Assembly: GCA_947367255.1 (NCBI GenBank)
Contig: CANBCZ010000010.1
Span: 1-64,000 of the forward strand
Direction of reading: 5' to 3'
DNA from: an uncultured Alistipes sp.
Lineage (GTDB): Bacteria; Bacteroidota; Bacteroidia; Bacteroidales; Rikenellaceae
DNA: 64,000 nt
Shown here: piece after piece, positions 34,445-43,599 of the stretch
How positions within the stretch are numbered: position 1 is the stretch's first letter
How the letters are laid out: every line of letters starts with the position of its first letter
Made by a program: the position numbers and the translations under genes
The notes under the pieces: model-generated
Database searches by the model: none
Told to the model about the DNA's origin: nothing
What the model saw: only the letters and a program-made list of their open reading frames with translations

Positions 34445-35456
34445 CTTTTATAAAGTCTAAAATTATCTCATTCAATAGTTTATGCTCTACTAAAAATCCG
34501 TCGTGACCAAATACCGAGTCGATAGTACGGTATGTGACATCAGGAATATTTGCCACCAAAATATCGTGATCCTCCGGTGGGAAGAGTATATCGGAGGTAA
34601 TTGATACCACAAGGCTCTTTGCCTTGATTGTCTTCAGTACATCCTCTACCCTGCCGCGCTCACGACCGAGGTTGTGCGAATCTACAGCCTGCGAGAGGCG
34701 ATAGTATGAGTAGGCATTAAATCTGCGGCGCAGCTTCTCACCCTGATAGCGCTGATAGCTGAGCACTCGACGATTAAACGATGCGTTATCGGGCTCGGCA
34801 TCCTCCTGAGAGATATTGTAAGCCATACCTCCACGATAGCTCAAAAGAGCAATGCTTCGTGCAACAGCCATACCATCAAGACCCGCCTCGGCACTGCGAT
34901 TGCCAAATGTAGGGTCGGTCTCAATAGCCATACGCTGCGACTCATTAAAGCCTGATGCCCAAGCCATAGTTCTCGGTGTGGTTGCAATATACGCCGCCTT
35001 CTGGGCAAAGTCTGGCTGCATAACCGCCCACTCAAGGCACTGAAAACCACCAATGGAGCTACCGATAAGCAGTTTCACGCGCTCGATACCAAGATGCTCG
35101 GCAAGCAGTTGATGTACTCGCACCATATCTCGTACCGTAATAAGCGGAAAGTCGCCATACCACGGCTCGCCTGTCGCGGGATTTATGCTCAACGGACCTG
35201 TTGTACCATAGTGCGAGCCGAGGAAGTTTGCGCAGACAGTAAAGTACCTCTCAGGATCAAGGAAACATCCCTCCTCAACGGTATGCGGCCACCAATCGGC
35301 AACATCAGAGTTGGCTGTAAGGGCGTGGCATACCCAGATGACATTGCTCTTATCCTCATTCAGCACTCCGAATGTATCGTAAGCAATATCGAGCGAAGGG
35401 AATGTATATCCCCCCTCTGTAGTAAACGGATGTGGGTATTTATAAACCTTGCTCAT
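34434..35456 (-). CDS. metX: Homoserine O-acetyltransferase
   Basis: A 340-residue alpha/beta-hydrolase that acetylates homoserine with acetyl-CoA. The nucleophile is the Ser of LIGSSIGGFQCLEW (about residue 136); the acid is the Asp in SVTSDILFPPED, and the His is in FGHDGFLVEH. The oxyanion region CHALTANSDV lies near residue 45. It overlaps hom downstream by 11 bp, and its start codon shares a base with the metY stop, so translation of the three genes is coupled. It is a MetX-type enzyme, not MetA. Confidence 0.96.
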   Translation of the reverse strand: MSKVYKYPHPFTTEGGYTFPSLDIAYDTFGVLNEDKSNVIWVCHALTANSDVADWWPHTVEEGCFLDPERYFTVCANFLGSHYGTTGPLSINPATGEPWYGDFPLITVRDMVRVHQLLAEHLGIERVKLLIGSSIGGFQCLEWAVMQPDFAQKAAYIATTPRTMAWASGFNESQRMAIETDPTFGNRSAEAGLDGMAVARSIALLSYRGGMAYNISQEDAEPDNASFNRRVLSYQRYQGEKLRRRFNAYSYYRLSQAVDSHNLGRERGRVEDVLKTIKAKSLVVSITSDILFPPEDHDILVANIPDVTYRTIDSVFGHDGFLVEHKLLNEIILDFIKDEQ

Positions 35457-36742
35457 TACTCAACGCACTCAAAAGCCTGCTCAAAGTCATCAATAATATC
35501 CTCAACATTCTCCAGACCCAAGCTCATACGAAGCAGGGTCGGTGTAACACCCGCAGCAGCCATATCCTCCTCCGAGAGCTGCTTATGGGTTGTAGAGGCA
35601 GGGTGGGTAACTACACTTATAGAGTCGCCAATCATAGTCATATTACCCATAAGTTTGAGCGACTCGACAAACTGAACAGTACTCTCAAGAGTACCCTTCA
35701 GTTCGATATTCATAACTGCCGAAGCGCCAAAGCGATAGTACTTCTGTGCATTCTTATAACCCGGATGGTCCTCAAAGCCTACATAGCTTACGCGAGCAAC
35801 CTTCGGATGGTTCTTGCAGTACTCGGCAAGTGTTCGGCAACTCTCCACCTGATGTGCCACACGCAACGAGAGGGTCTCAAGACCGAGCAACATCAGATAG
35901 CTGTCAAATGGCGATGGGCAGCAACCAAAGTCACGCAGACCATCTACGCGACACTTGACAATAAATGCCTGATTACCGAAGGTCTCATAGAGATTCAGAC
36001 CGTGATAACCCTCAGACGGACCATCAATCTGCGGGAACTTACCATTGCCCCAATTGTAGTTTCCGCCATCAACGATAATTCCGCCCATAGCTGTTCCGTG
36101 ACCGTTAATCCACTTTGTTGCAGAGTCCACAACGATATTTGCACCCCAATCAAACGGATTGCACAGATAGCCCGCTGCGCCAAAGGTATTATCCACAACA
36201 AATGGCACATCGTAAGCGGTTGCAAGGCGTGCAATAGCCTCCAAATCCGGCACATCGCAGGTCGGATTACCCATACTCTCGACATATATCATCTTAGTAT
36301 TGGCATCAATAAGCTCCTCAAAGTCCTCAATGCGCTCAGAGGCTGCAATACGAACATCGATACCCAGTTTACGCAACGATACGCGGAACTGGTTGTATGT
36401 TCCACCATAAAGGAAAGGTGCCGCAACGATATTATCTCCTGCCTGTGCAAGTGCTGTAACGGTAATAAATATAGCTGCCATACCCGAAGATACGGCGAGT
36501 GCACCGACTGCATTGTAGAGCGAGGCTATACGCTGCTCGTAGGATGCAGTGGTCGGATTATGCAGACGAGTGTAGATATTTCCACCCTCGCTCAGTTCGA
36601 AGAGGTTTGCCGCATAGTCACAACTCTTGAAGTGATATGCTGCTGTAGGGTATATAGCAATGCCGCGAGAGCCTGTCTCATCAACATTATAACCGCCGTG
36701 AATTTGGCGTGTCTCAAAACGAAGATTCTTTTTGTCTAACAT
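35456..36742 (-). CDS. metY: O-acetylhomoserine aminocarboxypropyltransferase (sulfhydrylase)
   Basis: A 428-residue PLP enzyme that makes homocysteine from O-acetylhomoserine and sulfide. The PLP lysine lies in VVDSATKWINGHGTAMGG; other family blocks are IYTRLHNPTT, SSGMAAIF and YVESMGNP. Length and the absence of a short family-typical loop separate MetY from cystathionine gamma-lyase-type enzymes. It starts only 15 bp after the OstA-like gene, with no promoter or SAM riboswitch visible between them, so the met genes may be transcribed as the tail of the envelope operon upstream. Confidence 0.95.
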   Translation of the reverse strand: MLDKKNLRFETRQIHGGYNVDETGSRGIAIYPTAAYHFKSCDYAANLFELSEGGNIYTRLHNPTTASYEQRIASLYNAVGALAVSSGMAAIFITVTALAQAGDNIVAAPFLYGGTYNQFRVSLRKLGIDVRIAASERIEDFEELIDANTKMIYVESMGNPTCDVPDLEAIARLATAYDVPFVVDNTFGAAGYLCNPFDWGANIVVDSATKWINGHGTAMGGIIVDGGNYNWGNGKFPQIDGPSEGYHGLNLYETFGNQAFIVKCRVDGLRDFGCCPSPFDSYLMLLGLETLSLRVAHQVESCRTLAEYCKNHPKVARVSYVGFEDHPGYKNAQKYYRFGASAVMNIELKGTLESTVQFVESLKLMGNMTMIGDSISVVTHPASTTHKQLSEEDMAAAGVTPTLLRMSLGLENVEDIIDDFEQAFECVE

Positions 36743-36757
36743 AGTTTAAGGTTTTTG

Positions 36758-39361
36758 TTAGTCTTGAACTGACTCTACCCACTCGATTGTCTCTATCGAG
36801 AGTGTATCTGTTCTGTCTATCCAACGACCCTCATTCATCAGGCGCTGCTTGCGCATATTTAGTGCCCTCTCTATAGGGAAGTTAGGCATCTGTAATTTAC
36901 GACGTTCATCGCGCTCTGTTGGGCGGATAGTTCTATTAAATACACTATCTCGTACAGGACGACGCGCCCCCTCCCACTTAAACTCCTTGAGTTTAGTCTC
37001 TCTTGTCTCCGGAATCTTATCGATAGGATAGAAGAAGTAGGTCGGATTTGTTCTGTATGTAATACCCTTAAGCTGGCGATTCTCGAGGTATGCAGTCATA
37101 TCGCCACTCTCGATATATGCCATCATAGTAATCTCAGGAGAGTTCTGCTCCTGCATATAGTATATGGTCTGGACATTACCATTGACATCATTGCGGTAGA
37201 GCTCGCTATTCTCGTTGAAGTAGGCAATCATCTCCTTACCGGCAATCTGATTGTAGTGTGCCGTATCGAGCTCCGCCACAATCATAGGGTGACCATCGAA
37301 TTTAGCCTTGAGCAGACGACCATCACGACTGAAGATATGCATACTATCAGACGAGATCTGATTTACATCATTCCAGAGCACAGGATCTCTATAGAGGTGG
37401 ATAACAGAGTCCGTACTACGCGAAATAAGCGAGTCGCACACCATCTGGGCATCGGCGCGGAACATTCGTACATTTCGCAGTGCAATGATAAGTTTATAGG
37501 TCGAATCGACAGCTATAGTATCCATAACGGCTGTAGTATCCACAACAGCCTTTCGCGGATAGTATATAAGTATCAACGAGTCGAGCATCCGATTTGTAAT
37601 CGTATCCAGTCCCAGCAACTCTGCAAGAGCCGCAACCTCTGCATTACGATAGACAGAGTCGTGCACCGGCAGTATCTTTATACCCTTGCGCTCAAGTCGT
37701 GCCACACGTCTGCGGAGCTTCTTATCGGCACGCTCACGAGCCTTTACTCGGTTGAGCGAGTCTATACGCTCCAAATTCTTATAGTACGCTGTACGCTTTG
37801 CCTGTCGCTTGTCTGCAATACGATCGAGCTTTACACGCAGCGAATCCTCCTTAATCTTTTTGAGTGAGTCACGAACAAACTGCTTTGCAGCCTTTGCTGC
37901 AGCCTTCTCAAGTGCCTTACGCTCCTTAATGGTAAGCGTATCGAGTGGATTTTTCAATGAATCTGTGGCAAGAGAATCGACCTTCAACGAGTCCACCGCA
38001 AGGGAGTCTGCACCCTTCGCCGCTACAACGACACTATCGGCACTACCCTGCTCTTCAGTTCTCTCCTGCTGCGGTGACTTGCGCGGTTTAGGTTGCTCTT
38101 CAGCGTCCTTTCCCTTTCTATCCCTTTTCAGCTTATTGAGCGAGGCAAGTGCCTGATCTGTTCTCTGTCTGTCGGTCATAGGCTCCTCAACAAACTCATC
38201 CTCCTGCTCCTGCTTATTTGGTTTTGCAGCAACATTTTTTGCAGTCTTCTCTGCCTCTGCCTGCTGCGCTATACGCTGCAGAGAGTCGGCAAGGGCTATG
38301 GAGTCTGCACGATGTTTGGCAATACGCTCACGCTCCAGACGCTCGGCAACAGGATCTTTTGTATAGAGATACATCGAATCCGAGCGGATAAATACAGAGT
38401 CGCCCTGCTCGGTATCATAGCTGACAAGTATCGGATTGTCGGTCAAAAAGGCATTTCCCGGCTCCTTCCAATACTCACCCCAATCACTGAATACAAGGAC
38501 CTTATTCTTTACATCGTCTATCTGAACATTGCGCTTAAGCAGTGCATAACCATTGTCGCGATAGTAGTCAAGGCTGTCGCTCCACAACTCCTGCTCGTCG
38601 GTAAGGATATATCCGTTCTCGGTAAGACGATAGAGCTGTTTTGCATCGTCAAACTCACCACAGTCGGCATAGAGATACTCATTATCCTCTGTATTCCAGA
38701 TATTTGTATTGCGGAAGAAGCGCGCTCCGTTGGTATCCATATTGTAGATTACCGAATCGCCCTTCATTCTGTACTTCTCGTCGCGCATCTCGACACGCTC
38801 GACACAGATTATCTCCTTTGTATCGGCGTTATAGTAACCACGATCTGCCTCCAAACGGTTGTTGTCATCAATAACCACACCGCCACCGGTGAATGTACCT
38901 ATATTTGTCTTGGTATTGAAGGTGAAGTTGTAGGTATACATCGTAGTACCCTTATCCACCACCTTAATAATATCGGAGAAGATGTGCGCCTCATTCTTCT
39001 CTCCGTTATAGTCTGCTCTATCGCCGTAGATATATGTCGTACCCTTCTTGATAAGCACATTTCCGAAACACTCCAAGTGTGAATCAGAGTAACGGACAGT
39101 ACTGTCACAAGTGATAACAGTGCCATTATGGTGTGCAGCGAAGTTACCAACCGCAATGAGAATCTTCTCTCCGCGGATCTGCGTTTGGCGACCGGCATCC
39201 GACTTCATATCGACATACTTATCGCTCTTCTTCTGCTCCGACTGCGTATGACGATTTGCATGCGGACCTTCAGGAAGTCGAGGCATACCGCTGCTGCCGG
39301 CAAAGACAATACTGACAAATGCCGATAAAATTACAGATATTGAAACTAAAGTCTTACGCAC
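36758..39361 (-). CDS. OstA/LptA-like exported protein with a charged central insertion
   Basis: An 867-residue exported protein. It begins with GTG overlapping the TAG of the upstream gene, then a signal peptide (residues 1-21). Residues about 60-340 are an OstA/LptA-type beta-jellyroll repeat (VITCDSTVRYSDSHLECFGNV, RADYNGEKNEAHIFSDI), as in the lipopolysaccharide bridge. Residues about 340-620 are a Lys/Glu/Asp/Ser-rich, probably coiled-coil insertion with recurring DSL motifs (SLAVDSLKVDSLATDSL). OstA-like strands return from about 630 (VRMFRADAQMVCDSLI) to the end. It is probably periplasmic or outer-membrane and involved in LPS transport, lying directly downstream of two parvulin chaperones that help outer-membrane proteins. 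Confidence 0.82.
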   Translation of the reverse strand: MRKTLVSISVILSAFVSIVFAGSSGMPRLPEGPHANRHTQSEQKKSDKYVDMKSDAGRQTQIRGEKILIAVGNFAAHHNGTVITCDSTVRYSDSHLECFGNVLIKKGTTYIYGDRADYNGEKNEAHIFSDIIKVVDKGTTMYTYNFTFNTKTNIGTFTGGGVVIDDNNRLEADRGYYNADTKEIICVERVEMRDEKYRMKGDSVIYNMDTNGARFFRNTNIWNTEDNEYLYADCGEFDDAKQLYRLTENGYILTDEQELWSDSLDYYRDNGYALLKRNVQIDDVKNKVLVFSDWGEYWKEPGNAFLTDNPILVSYDTEQGDSVFIRSDSMYLYTKDPVAERLERERIAKHRADSIALADSLQRIAQQAEAEKTAKNVAAKPNKQEQEDEFVEEPMTDRQRTDQALASLNKLKRDRKGKDAEEQPKPRKSPQQERTEEQGSADSVVVAAKGADSLAVDSLKVDSLATDSLKNPLDTLTIKERKALEKAAAKAAKQFVRDSLKKIKEDSLRVKLDRIADKRQAKRTAYYKNLERIDSLNRVKARERADKKLRRRVARLERKGIKILPVHDSVYRNAEVAALAELLGLDTITNRMLDSLILIYYPRKAVVDTTAVMDTIAVDSTYKLIIALRNVRMFRADAQMVCDSLISRSTDSVIHLYRDPVLWNDVNQISSDSMHIFSRDGRLLKAKFDGHPMIVAELDTAHYNQIAGKEMIAYFNENSELYRNDVNGNVQTIYYMQEQNSPEITMMAYIESGDMTAYLENRQLKGITYRTNPTYFFYPIDKIPETRETKLKEFKWEGARRPVRDSVFNRTIRPTERDERRKLQMPNFPIERALNMRKQRLMNEGRWIDRTDTLSIETIEWVESVQD

Positions 39362-40782
39362 TACTTCTGCTCCTTTTTAACCCAATTCTTATTCACAAAC
39401 TCGCCGTCACGATACTCCGGAGCAATATATACATACATTGCATCGATCTTTGTATCGAGCCACTGTTGGAATACCTTCTGCTGCTTCTCCTCGAGAGCAA
39501 TCTGCTCAAGACGCAGATAATCGTCATCGAGAGTTGCATTATGAGCAGGGATTACATCGAGAAGTTTTACAATCTTAGCCATCTCGTTACCGTTCATATC
39601 CGAAGTACGGAAAGCTGCCGAGATGTCGCCCTTCTTCATATAACGGATAGCATTGTAGTCGTCAATGCTCTTTCCGCCACCTACACCGAAGTCCTCTGCA
39701 AGGAACTTTGTTGCGGTAAGTTTTGCATCAAATGCAGAGTAGTGCTCAAGCAGGTCGTGATTTGTCACAATACCGCCATTCTGCTTCGAGTACTTATCGT
39801 CAGAGTAAGCCAAAGCTGCCGCCTCAAATGTAAGCGAATCCTTGCGAATAAGGTTTGCAATACTATCGAGTTTGAGCATCGGCGCTACAATCTCATCTGT
39901 AGTAAATGTAGGTCGGAGGACAATGTGACGGCAGTGATAGAGGCTACCGCGCTTGTCAATCATCTGGATAATATGCAGACCAAACTGAGTCTCTACAACC
40001 TCAGATACCTGACCCGGCTTAAGCTCCTCTACAGCATCTGCAAACGGCTTTACCCAACCCTGCAGTGTTGTCGGCTCGAGCTCTCCACCACGAATTGCAG
40101 CACCATCAACAGAGTACATACGGGCAAGGGTCGAGAACTGAGCCTTACCTGTAACGATTCTCTCACGCATATCGAGCAGACGCTCGCGTGTACGGCGCTT
40201 TGCCTGCTCCATACCGTCAGGATACTTGGTAATGTGCGCATATACATACTGCTCAGCAATTATCGGCAGCTCTGACTTGTCGGTATTGTTGTAGTAGTGC
40301 TCCACCTCGCCCGGAACAACCTTTACCTTACCGATAACCTGCTGCTGCATTGCACCTGCATATGCCTGCTCCTCCATCTGACGACGAATAAGCTCGCGGA
40401 TATGGTATACAGGCATATGGCTCTGACGCTCAAGCTCGATTACCGAACCTGCCTCCTCTGTCATCTGCTGTATGCGTGACTCTACGCGCTGTACGATGTC
40501 GGCGGTGCTCACCTCTACAGAGTCGATAAGCGCCTGATTATAGAGCAACTTCTGCATAAGCAACTGCTCCAGTGCCTCATTCTTCGGGTCGCGGTCAGAG
40601 GTATAACCCTCGGCACGACGTGCCTCAACAAGCTGCTGCGCAACCTGCTCCACCTCCGAGTGCATAATAGAGGAGTTACCAACCACGGCAACAACCTTAT
40701 CAAGCATCACAAATCTCTTCTCGGCATACAGACCGGTTGCTGCCAAAATCACAGCTACTGCTGTCAAAATACTCTTCTTCAT
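39361..40782 (-). CDS. SurA-like periplasmic peptidyl-prolyl isomerase
   Basis: A 473-residue exported protein: signal peptide (1-20), SurA-type N-terminal helical domain (KVVAVVGNSSIMHSEVEQ) and two parvulin domains at about residues 170-270 (YAHITKYPDG ... STLARMYSVDGAAIRGGEL ... FGLHIIQMIDKRG) and 280-380 (CRHIVLRPTFTTDEIV). It assists folding of outer-membrane proteins. It overlaps the OstA-like gene by one base and follows a second parvulin gene by 5 bp. Confidence 0.9.
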   Translation of the reverse strand: MKKSILTAVAVILAATGLYAEKRFVMLDKVVAVVGNSSIMHSEVEQVAQQLVEARRAEGYTSDRDPKNEALEQLLMQKLLYNQALIDSVEVSTADIVQRVESRIQQMTEEAGSVIELERQSHMPVYHIRELIRRQMEEQAYAGAMQQQVIGKVKVVPGEVEHYYNNTDKSELPIIAEQYVYAHITKYPDGMEQAKRRTRERLLDMRERIVTGKAQFSTLARMYSVDGAAIRGGELEPTTLQGWVKPFADAVEELKPGQVSEVVETQFGLHIIQMIDKRGSLYHCRHIVLRPTFTTDEIVAPMLKLDSIANLIRKDSLTFEAAALAYSDDKYSKQNGGIVTNHDLLEHYSAFDAKLTATKFLAEDFGVGGGKSIDDYNAIRYMKKGDISAAFRTSDMNGNEMAKIVKLLDVIPAHNATLDDDYLRLEQIALEEKQQKVFQQWLDTKIDAMYVYIAPEYRDGEFVNKNWVKKEQK

Positions 40783-40787
40783 ATCTT

Positions 40788-41672
40788 TTAATTGTTTATA
40801 TTCAGTGAATCTCTGTAAATTCTGATCAATCCGTTATTGTTGGCGTTCTGGCGAATACGCTCCTCGTTCTGAAGAACTATCTCGCCCTGACGACGCTTTG
40901 TAAGTATACGCACAATCTTATCCTTTGCCATAAATAGCGGCATAGGCTCGCCGGCACTAAGTACATCGGTAATGCGGAAGGCGTAGCAGGTTGCATCGTA
41001 GTGAATCTGCTGCACACCTCGCTCCGAGAGGCGCTTGTCGTGATTTGCAGTGCGAAGCAGCGGCAAGTTGGCAAGATATTCGCCATAATCGACCCACTCC
41101 TCGTACTTGACCATACGGAAATTGTTCTTCAGGCAGACCTGCTCAAACTCCTTGAACTTATCACCGCTCTCCCCCTTTGCCGAACGCATCATCTGCAACA
41201 GCCAATCCTTGCGACGGAACTTTTCGGGGAAACTTACAATATAGCCCTTCACTACAGCCGAAGTGAGACGGAAATCGCCCTTGTGGCTGTTGTAGTAAGA
41301 CTCTATATCCGCATCCGATATCTGAAAATCGACATCCTTGTCCAGATAGTACTGCTCAATCTTGCGAATAAGCAGCGACTGACGATACTCCTCCACCATA
41401 CGGTCAATATCGCCCTCCGAAGATGAAAAAATAAGCTCCGCCTCCTGCAACTTGAGCTGGCGGATAATCCATTTGTCTATATACGAATCGACATAACTGA
41501 CCGAGTCGGCACCCGAGAGTCCCTTAGGTACTGCAGCAGATATATCTGCCGAACTGAGGGTATTGCGACCAACTCTGACGACTGTATCATAACCAAAAAG
41601 GGTCGATGCCTCACGACAAGATGTCGCAAAGAGTACAACCATCAAAACCGATATGTAGTTCCAAAATCTCAT
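40788..41672 (-). CDS. Lipoprotein peptidyl-prolyl isomerase-like protein
   Basis: A 294-residue lipoprotein: lipobox Cys19 (LFATSCREA), then a SurA/PpiC-like N-terminal helical region (ISAAVPKGLSGADSVSYVDS, MVEEYRQSLLIRKIEQYYLD). The parvulin domain itself is not clear, so it may be a chaperone without isomerase activity. The start was moved 48 codons inward from the longest frame because a TATATTTG promoter (41690-41683) lies in that stretch and the inner Met yields a proper lipoprotein signal. It is the first gene of the chaperone-OstA-met operon. Confidence 0.78.
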   Translation of the reverse strand: MRFWNYISVLMVVLFATSCREASTLFGYDTVVRVGRNTLSSADISAAVPKGLSGADSVSYVDSYIDKWIIRQLKLQEAELIFSSSEGDIDRMVEEYRQSLLIRKIEQYYLDKDVDFQISDADIESYYNSHKGDFRLTSAVVKGYIVSFPEKFRRKDWLLQMMRSAKGESGDKFKEFEQVCLKNNFRMVKYEEWVDYGEYLANLPLLRTANHDKRLSERGVQQIHYDATCYAFRITDVLSAGEPMPLFMAKDKIVRILTKRRQGEIVLQNEERIRQNANNNGLIRIYRDSLNINN

Positions 41673-41682
41673 AATCAACCTG

Positions 41683-41711
41683 CAAATATACACTTTTTCG
41701 ACGGAATACAA
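41683..41711 (-). promoter_or_regulatory. Promoter of the chaperone-OstA-met operon
   Basis: On the minus strand, TTG (41711-41709), 18 bp and TATATTTG (41690-41683), 11 bp before the start codon at 41672. Confidence 0.6.
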
Positions 41712-41779
41712 CGTATTACTACGTAATAATATTGCCGCAAAGCCAAAAAAATCAACTTTTTCGAGCAATTTTTGCAGAT

Positions 41780-41814
41780 TAAAACCAAAAAAGAGATCGG
41801 CAAAGCCGACCTCC
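41780..41814 (-). terminator. Intrinsic terminator of the CPBP protease gene
   Basis: On the minus strand, GAGGTCGGC / GCCGATCTC around TTT, followed by T6. Confidence 0.8.
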
Positions 41815-41830
41815 AAGACAAAACATCAAT

Positions 41831-42718
41831 CTATTGTCGTTTTCTTCGTCGCCAAGTTTCGACCGTTGCGACAATGCTGATTACGAAACAGAGAGCATAG
41901 ACGATATAGTATAACTCGCCTCCGCCAAGCACCTGACGATAAGAGTAATCTTCGACATTGAGAGTAATGAGCGAAAATGCTATCGCATTGTTAATCGAAT
42001 GAAGAATTATGGTAGAAAATATCGAGTTTGTATGCAGATATATCGTACCCAAAACAAGTCCCGAAACAAACGCCGAAAACATCACCGAAGGCTGGAAATG
42101 CACAATAGCAAAGAGCATTGCCGACACAACAACCGAAAGTGACCTTCTATGGCGTCTGAGCAGCGATTCCATCACCAATCCGCGAAATATGAACTCCTCC
42201 AATACAGGTGCAAAAAGTACAGCTGTGACTATAGCCCAAAAACCCTGACCTGCAGCACTCTCTGCAACCGGTAGATAGAGTGAAATAGGCTCTACTACGA
42301 CCTGTACAGAAATGAGCCAAATCAGTCCACCAAGAATTACATTCGGATTAAATCCCGATGTAGATACTCGCGCCACACGACCCTTTCCGTCACGAAAACG
42401 GATATAGCTGTAGAGTAGCAGAAATGCCACAATCATCGACACCGGATAGATAATAGCAAAGCTCTCGCCACGCACCACCTGCGTACCGATAAAGTGCTCA
42501 ATATCGCCAATCTCTCCGCCCAACACATTAGGCATCGGCAGACCGAGCGCCACACCCGCCACAGAGACTGCAATCTGCGACACCACTATTATCAGCAGCA
42601 TAGCCAGCAGATCGAAAACAGTCGGGAAGTCACCTCTGCGAATTTTTCGTCCAAGACCGAGCTCCTCAAGTGGGCGATCCTCCATATTATCAGTATCGTT
42701 CGGAATCAGTTCTTCCAT
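41831..42718 (-). CDS. CPBP-family intramembrane metalloprotease
   Basis: A 295-residue protein with about eight membrane helices. The three family motifs are present: EEFIFRGL (EExxxR), FAIVHF (FxxxH) and HSINNAIAF (HxxxN). These form the metal-dependent active site of Rce1/CAAX-like proteases. The start MEELIPND was chosen because the earlier ATG (42742) overlaps the TATCTTTG box at 42747-42740. In bacteria such enzymes often serve bacteriocin self-protection or protein processing; the substrate here is unknown. Divergent from parA. Confidence 0.88.
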   Translation of the reverse strand: MEELIPNDTDNMEDRPLEELGLGRKIRRGDFPTVFDLLAMLLIIVVSQIAVSVAGVALGLPMPNVLGGEIGDIEHFIGTQVVRGESFAIIYPVSMIVAFLLLYSYIRFRDGKGRVARVSTSGFNPNVILGGLIWLISVQVVVEPISLYLPVAESAAGQGFWAIVTAVLFAPVLEEFIFRGLVMESLLRRHRRSLSVVVSAMLFAIVHFQPSVMFSAFVSGLVLGTIYLHTNSIFSTIILHSINNAIAFSLITLNVEDYSYRQVLGGGELYYIVYALCFVISIVATVETWRRRKRQ

Positions 42719-42827
42719 ACCATCACCTAAATTTGAGTACAAAGATAGTCAATTTTGGGAGATTTGTATGGCAGTTCAATTTAATTTTATTAAATTTGCG
42801 CGATATTTTGACGTTTTGAACAATTTT

Positions 42828-43595
42828 ATGGGAAAAGTTGTAGCTTTAGCAAATCAGAAGGGTGGCGTAGGAAAGACCACCACAGCGATAAACCTTGCAG
42901 CATCCATTGCTCTGCTGGGCAAGAAGGTGTTGCTTCTTGATGCCGATCCGCAGGCAAATGCCACATCGGGTTTGGGCTTTGACATCAACCTGAAGGGTAT
43001 CTACGAGTGTATTACAGGCGAATGCAAGGCGGAGGATGTTCTGCTTGCCAGCGAAGATGTAAAGAATCTGTGGGTACTGCCGTCAAGCATCGAGCTTGTT
43101 GCTGCAGAGACAGAGCTGCCGACAATGGAGAACAGCCACTATGTGGTAAAGAACATCATCGACTCGGTGCGCGACAAGTTTGACTACATCTTTATAGATT
43201 GTTCGCCGTCACTTGGCTTTACGACTGTCAATATCCTTACCGCAGCAGACTCAATTCTTATCCCTGTTCAGTGCGAGTATCTTGCACTTGAGGGTCTGAG
43301 CAAGCTGCTCAACACATACAACCGAGTTAAGAGCGGTCTGAACCCTAAGCTCGAGATTGAGGGTTTTGTAATGACAATGTATATGCGCAACCGTCTTAAC
43401 AATCAGGTAGTTACCGAGGTGCGCGAGTACTTCGGCGAGCTCGCCTACGACACAATCATCCAGCGAAATGTGCGTCTTGGCGAGGCTCCGTCACACGGCA
43501 AACCAGTAATGCTCTATGACGCCTCGGCTGTTGGTGCTACGGCATATCTGATGTTGGCAAAGGAGTTTTTGAAGAGAAATAGAAAAAAGAGATAA
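42828..43595 (+). CDS. parA: Chromosome-partitioning ATPase ParA/Soj
   Basis: A 255-residue Walker-type ATPase. The deviant Walker A motif is KGGVGKTTT (residues about 11-19), with the signature Lys at its start; Walker B is FDYIFIDCSPSLG. The N-terminal MGKVVALANQ is the usual Soj start, whereas 20 upstream codons show no homology. It lacks an N-terminal HTH, so it is the chromosomal type. It works with ParB, encoded 4 bp downstream, in origin segregation. This suggests that the replication origin is not far, although no parS-like 16-mer was noticed. Confidence 0.95.
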   Translation: MGKVVALANQKGGVGKTTTAINLAASIALLGKKVLLLDADPQANATSGLGFDINLKGIYECITGECKAEDVLLASEDVKNLWVLPSSIELVAAETELPTMENSHYVVKNIIDSVRDKFDYIFIDCSPSLGFTTVNILTAADSILIPVQCEYLALEGLSKLLNTYNRVKSGLNPKLEIEGFVMTMYMRNRLNNQVVTEVREYFGELAYDTIIQRNVRLGEAPSHGKPVMLYDASAVGATAYLMLAKEFLKRNRKKR

Positions 43596-43599
43596 AAAA

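Noticed and set aside
35432..36739. 435-codon open frame antisense to metY
   Set aside because: It mirrors the codon bias of metY, has low-complexity Ile/Cys/Thr-rich composition and no family resemblance; metY on the other strand is certain.
36743..36757. SAM or other methionine riboswitch before metY
   Set aside because: Only 15 bp separate the genes, and no SAM-element motif is seen in the preceding coding end.
38093..39082. Long open frame antisense to the OstA-like gene
   Set aside because: A shadow frame with no start signal or recognisable domain.
42719..42827. parS site or replication origin next to parAB
   Set aside because: No 16-mer resembling the parS palindrome and no DnaA-box cluster was noticed in the gap.
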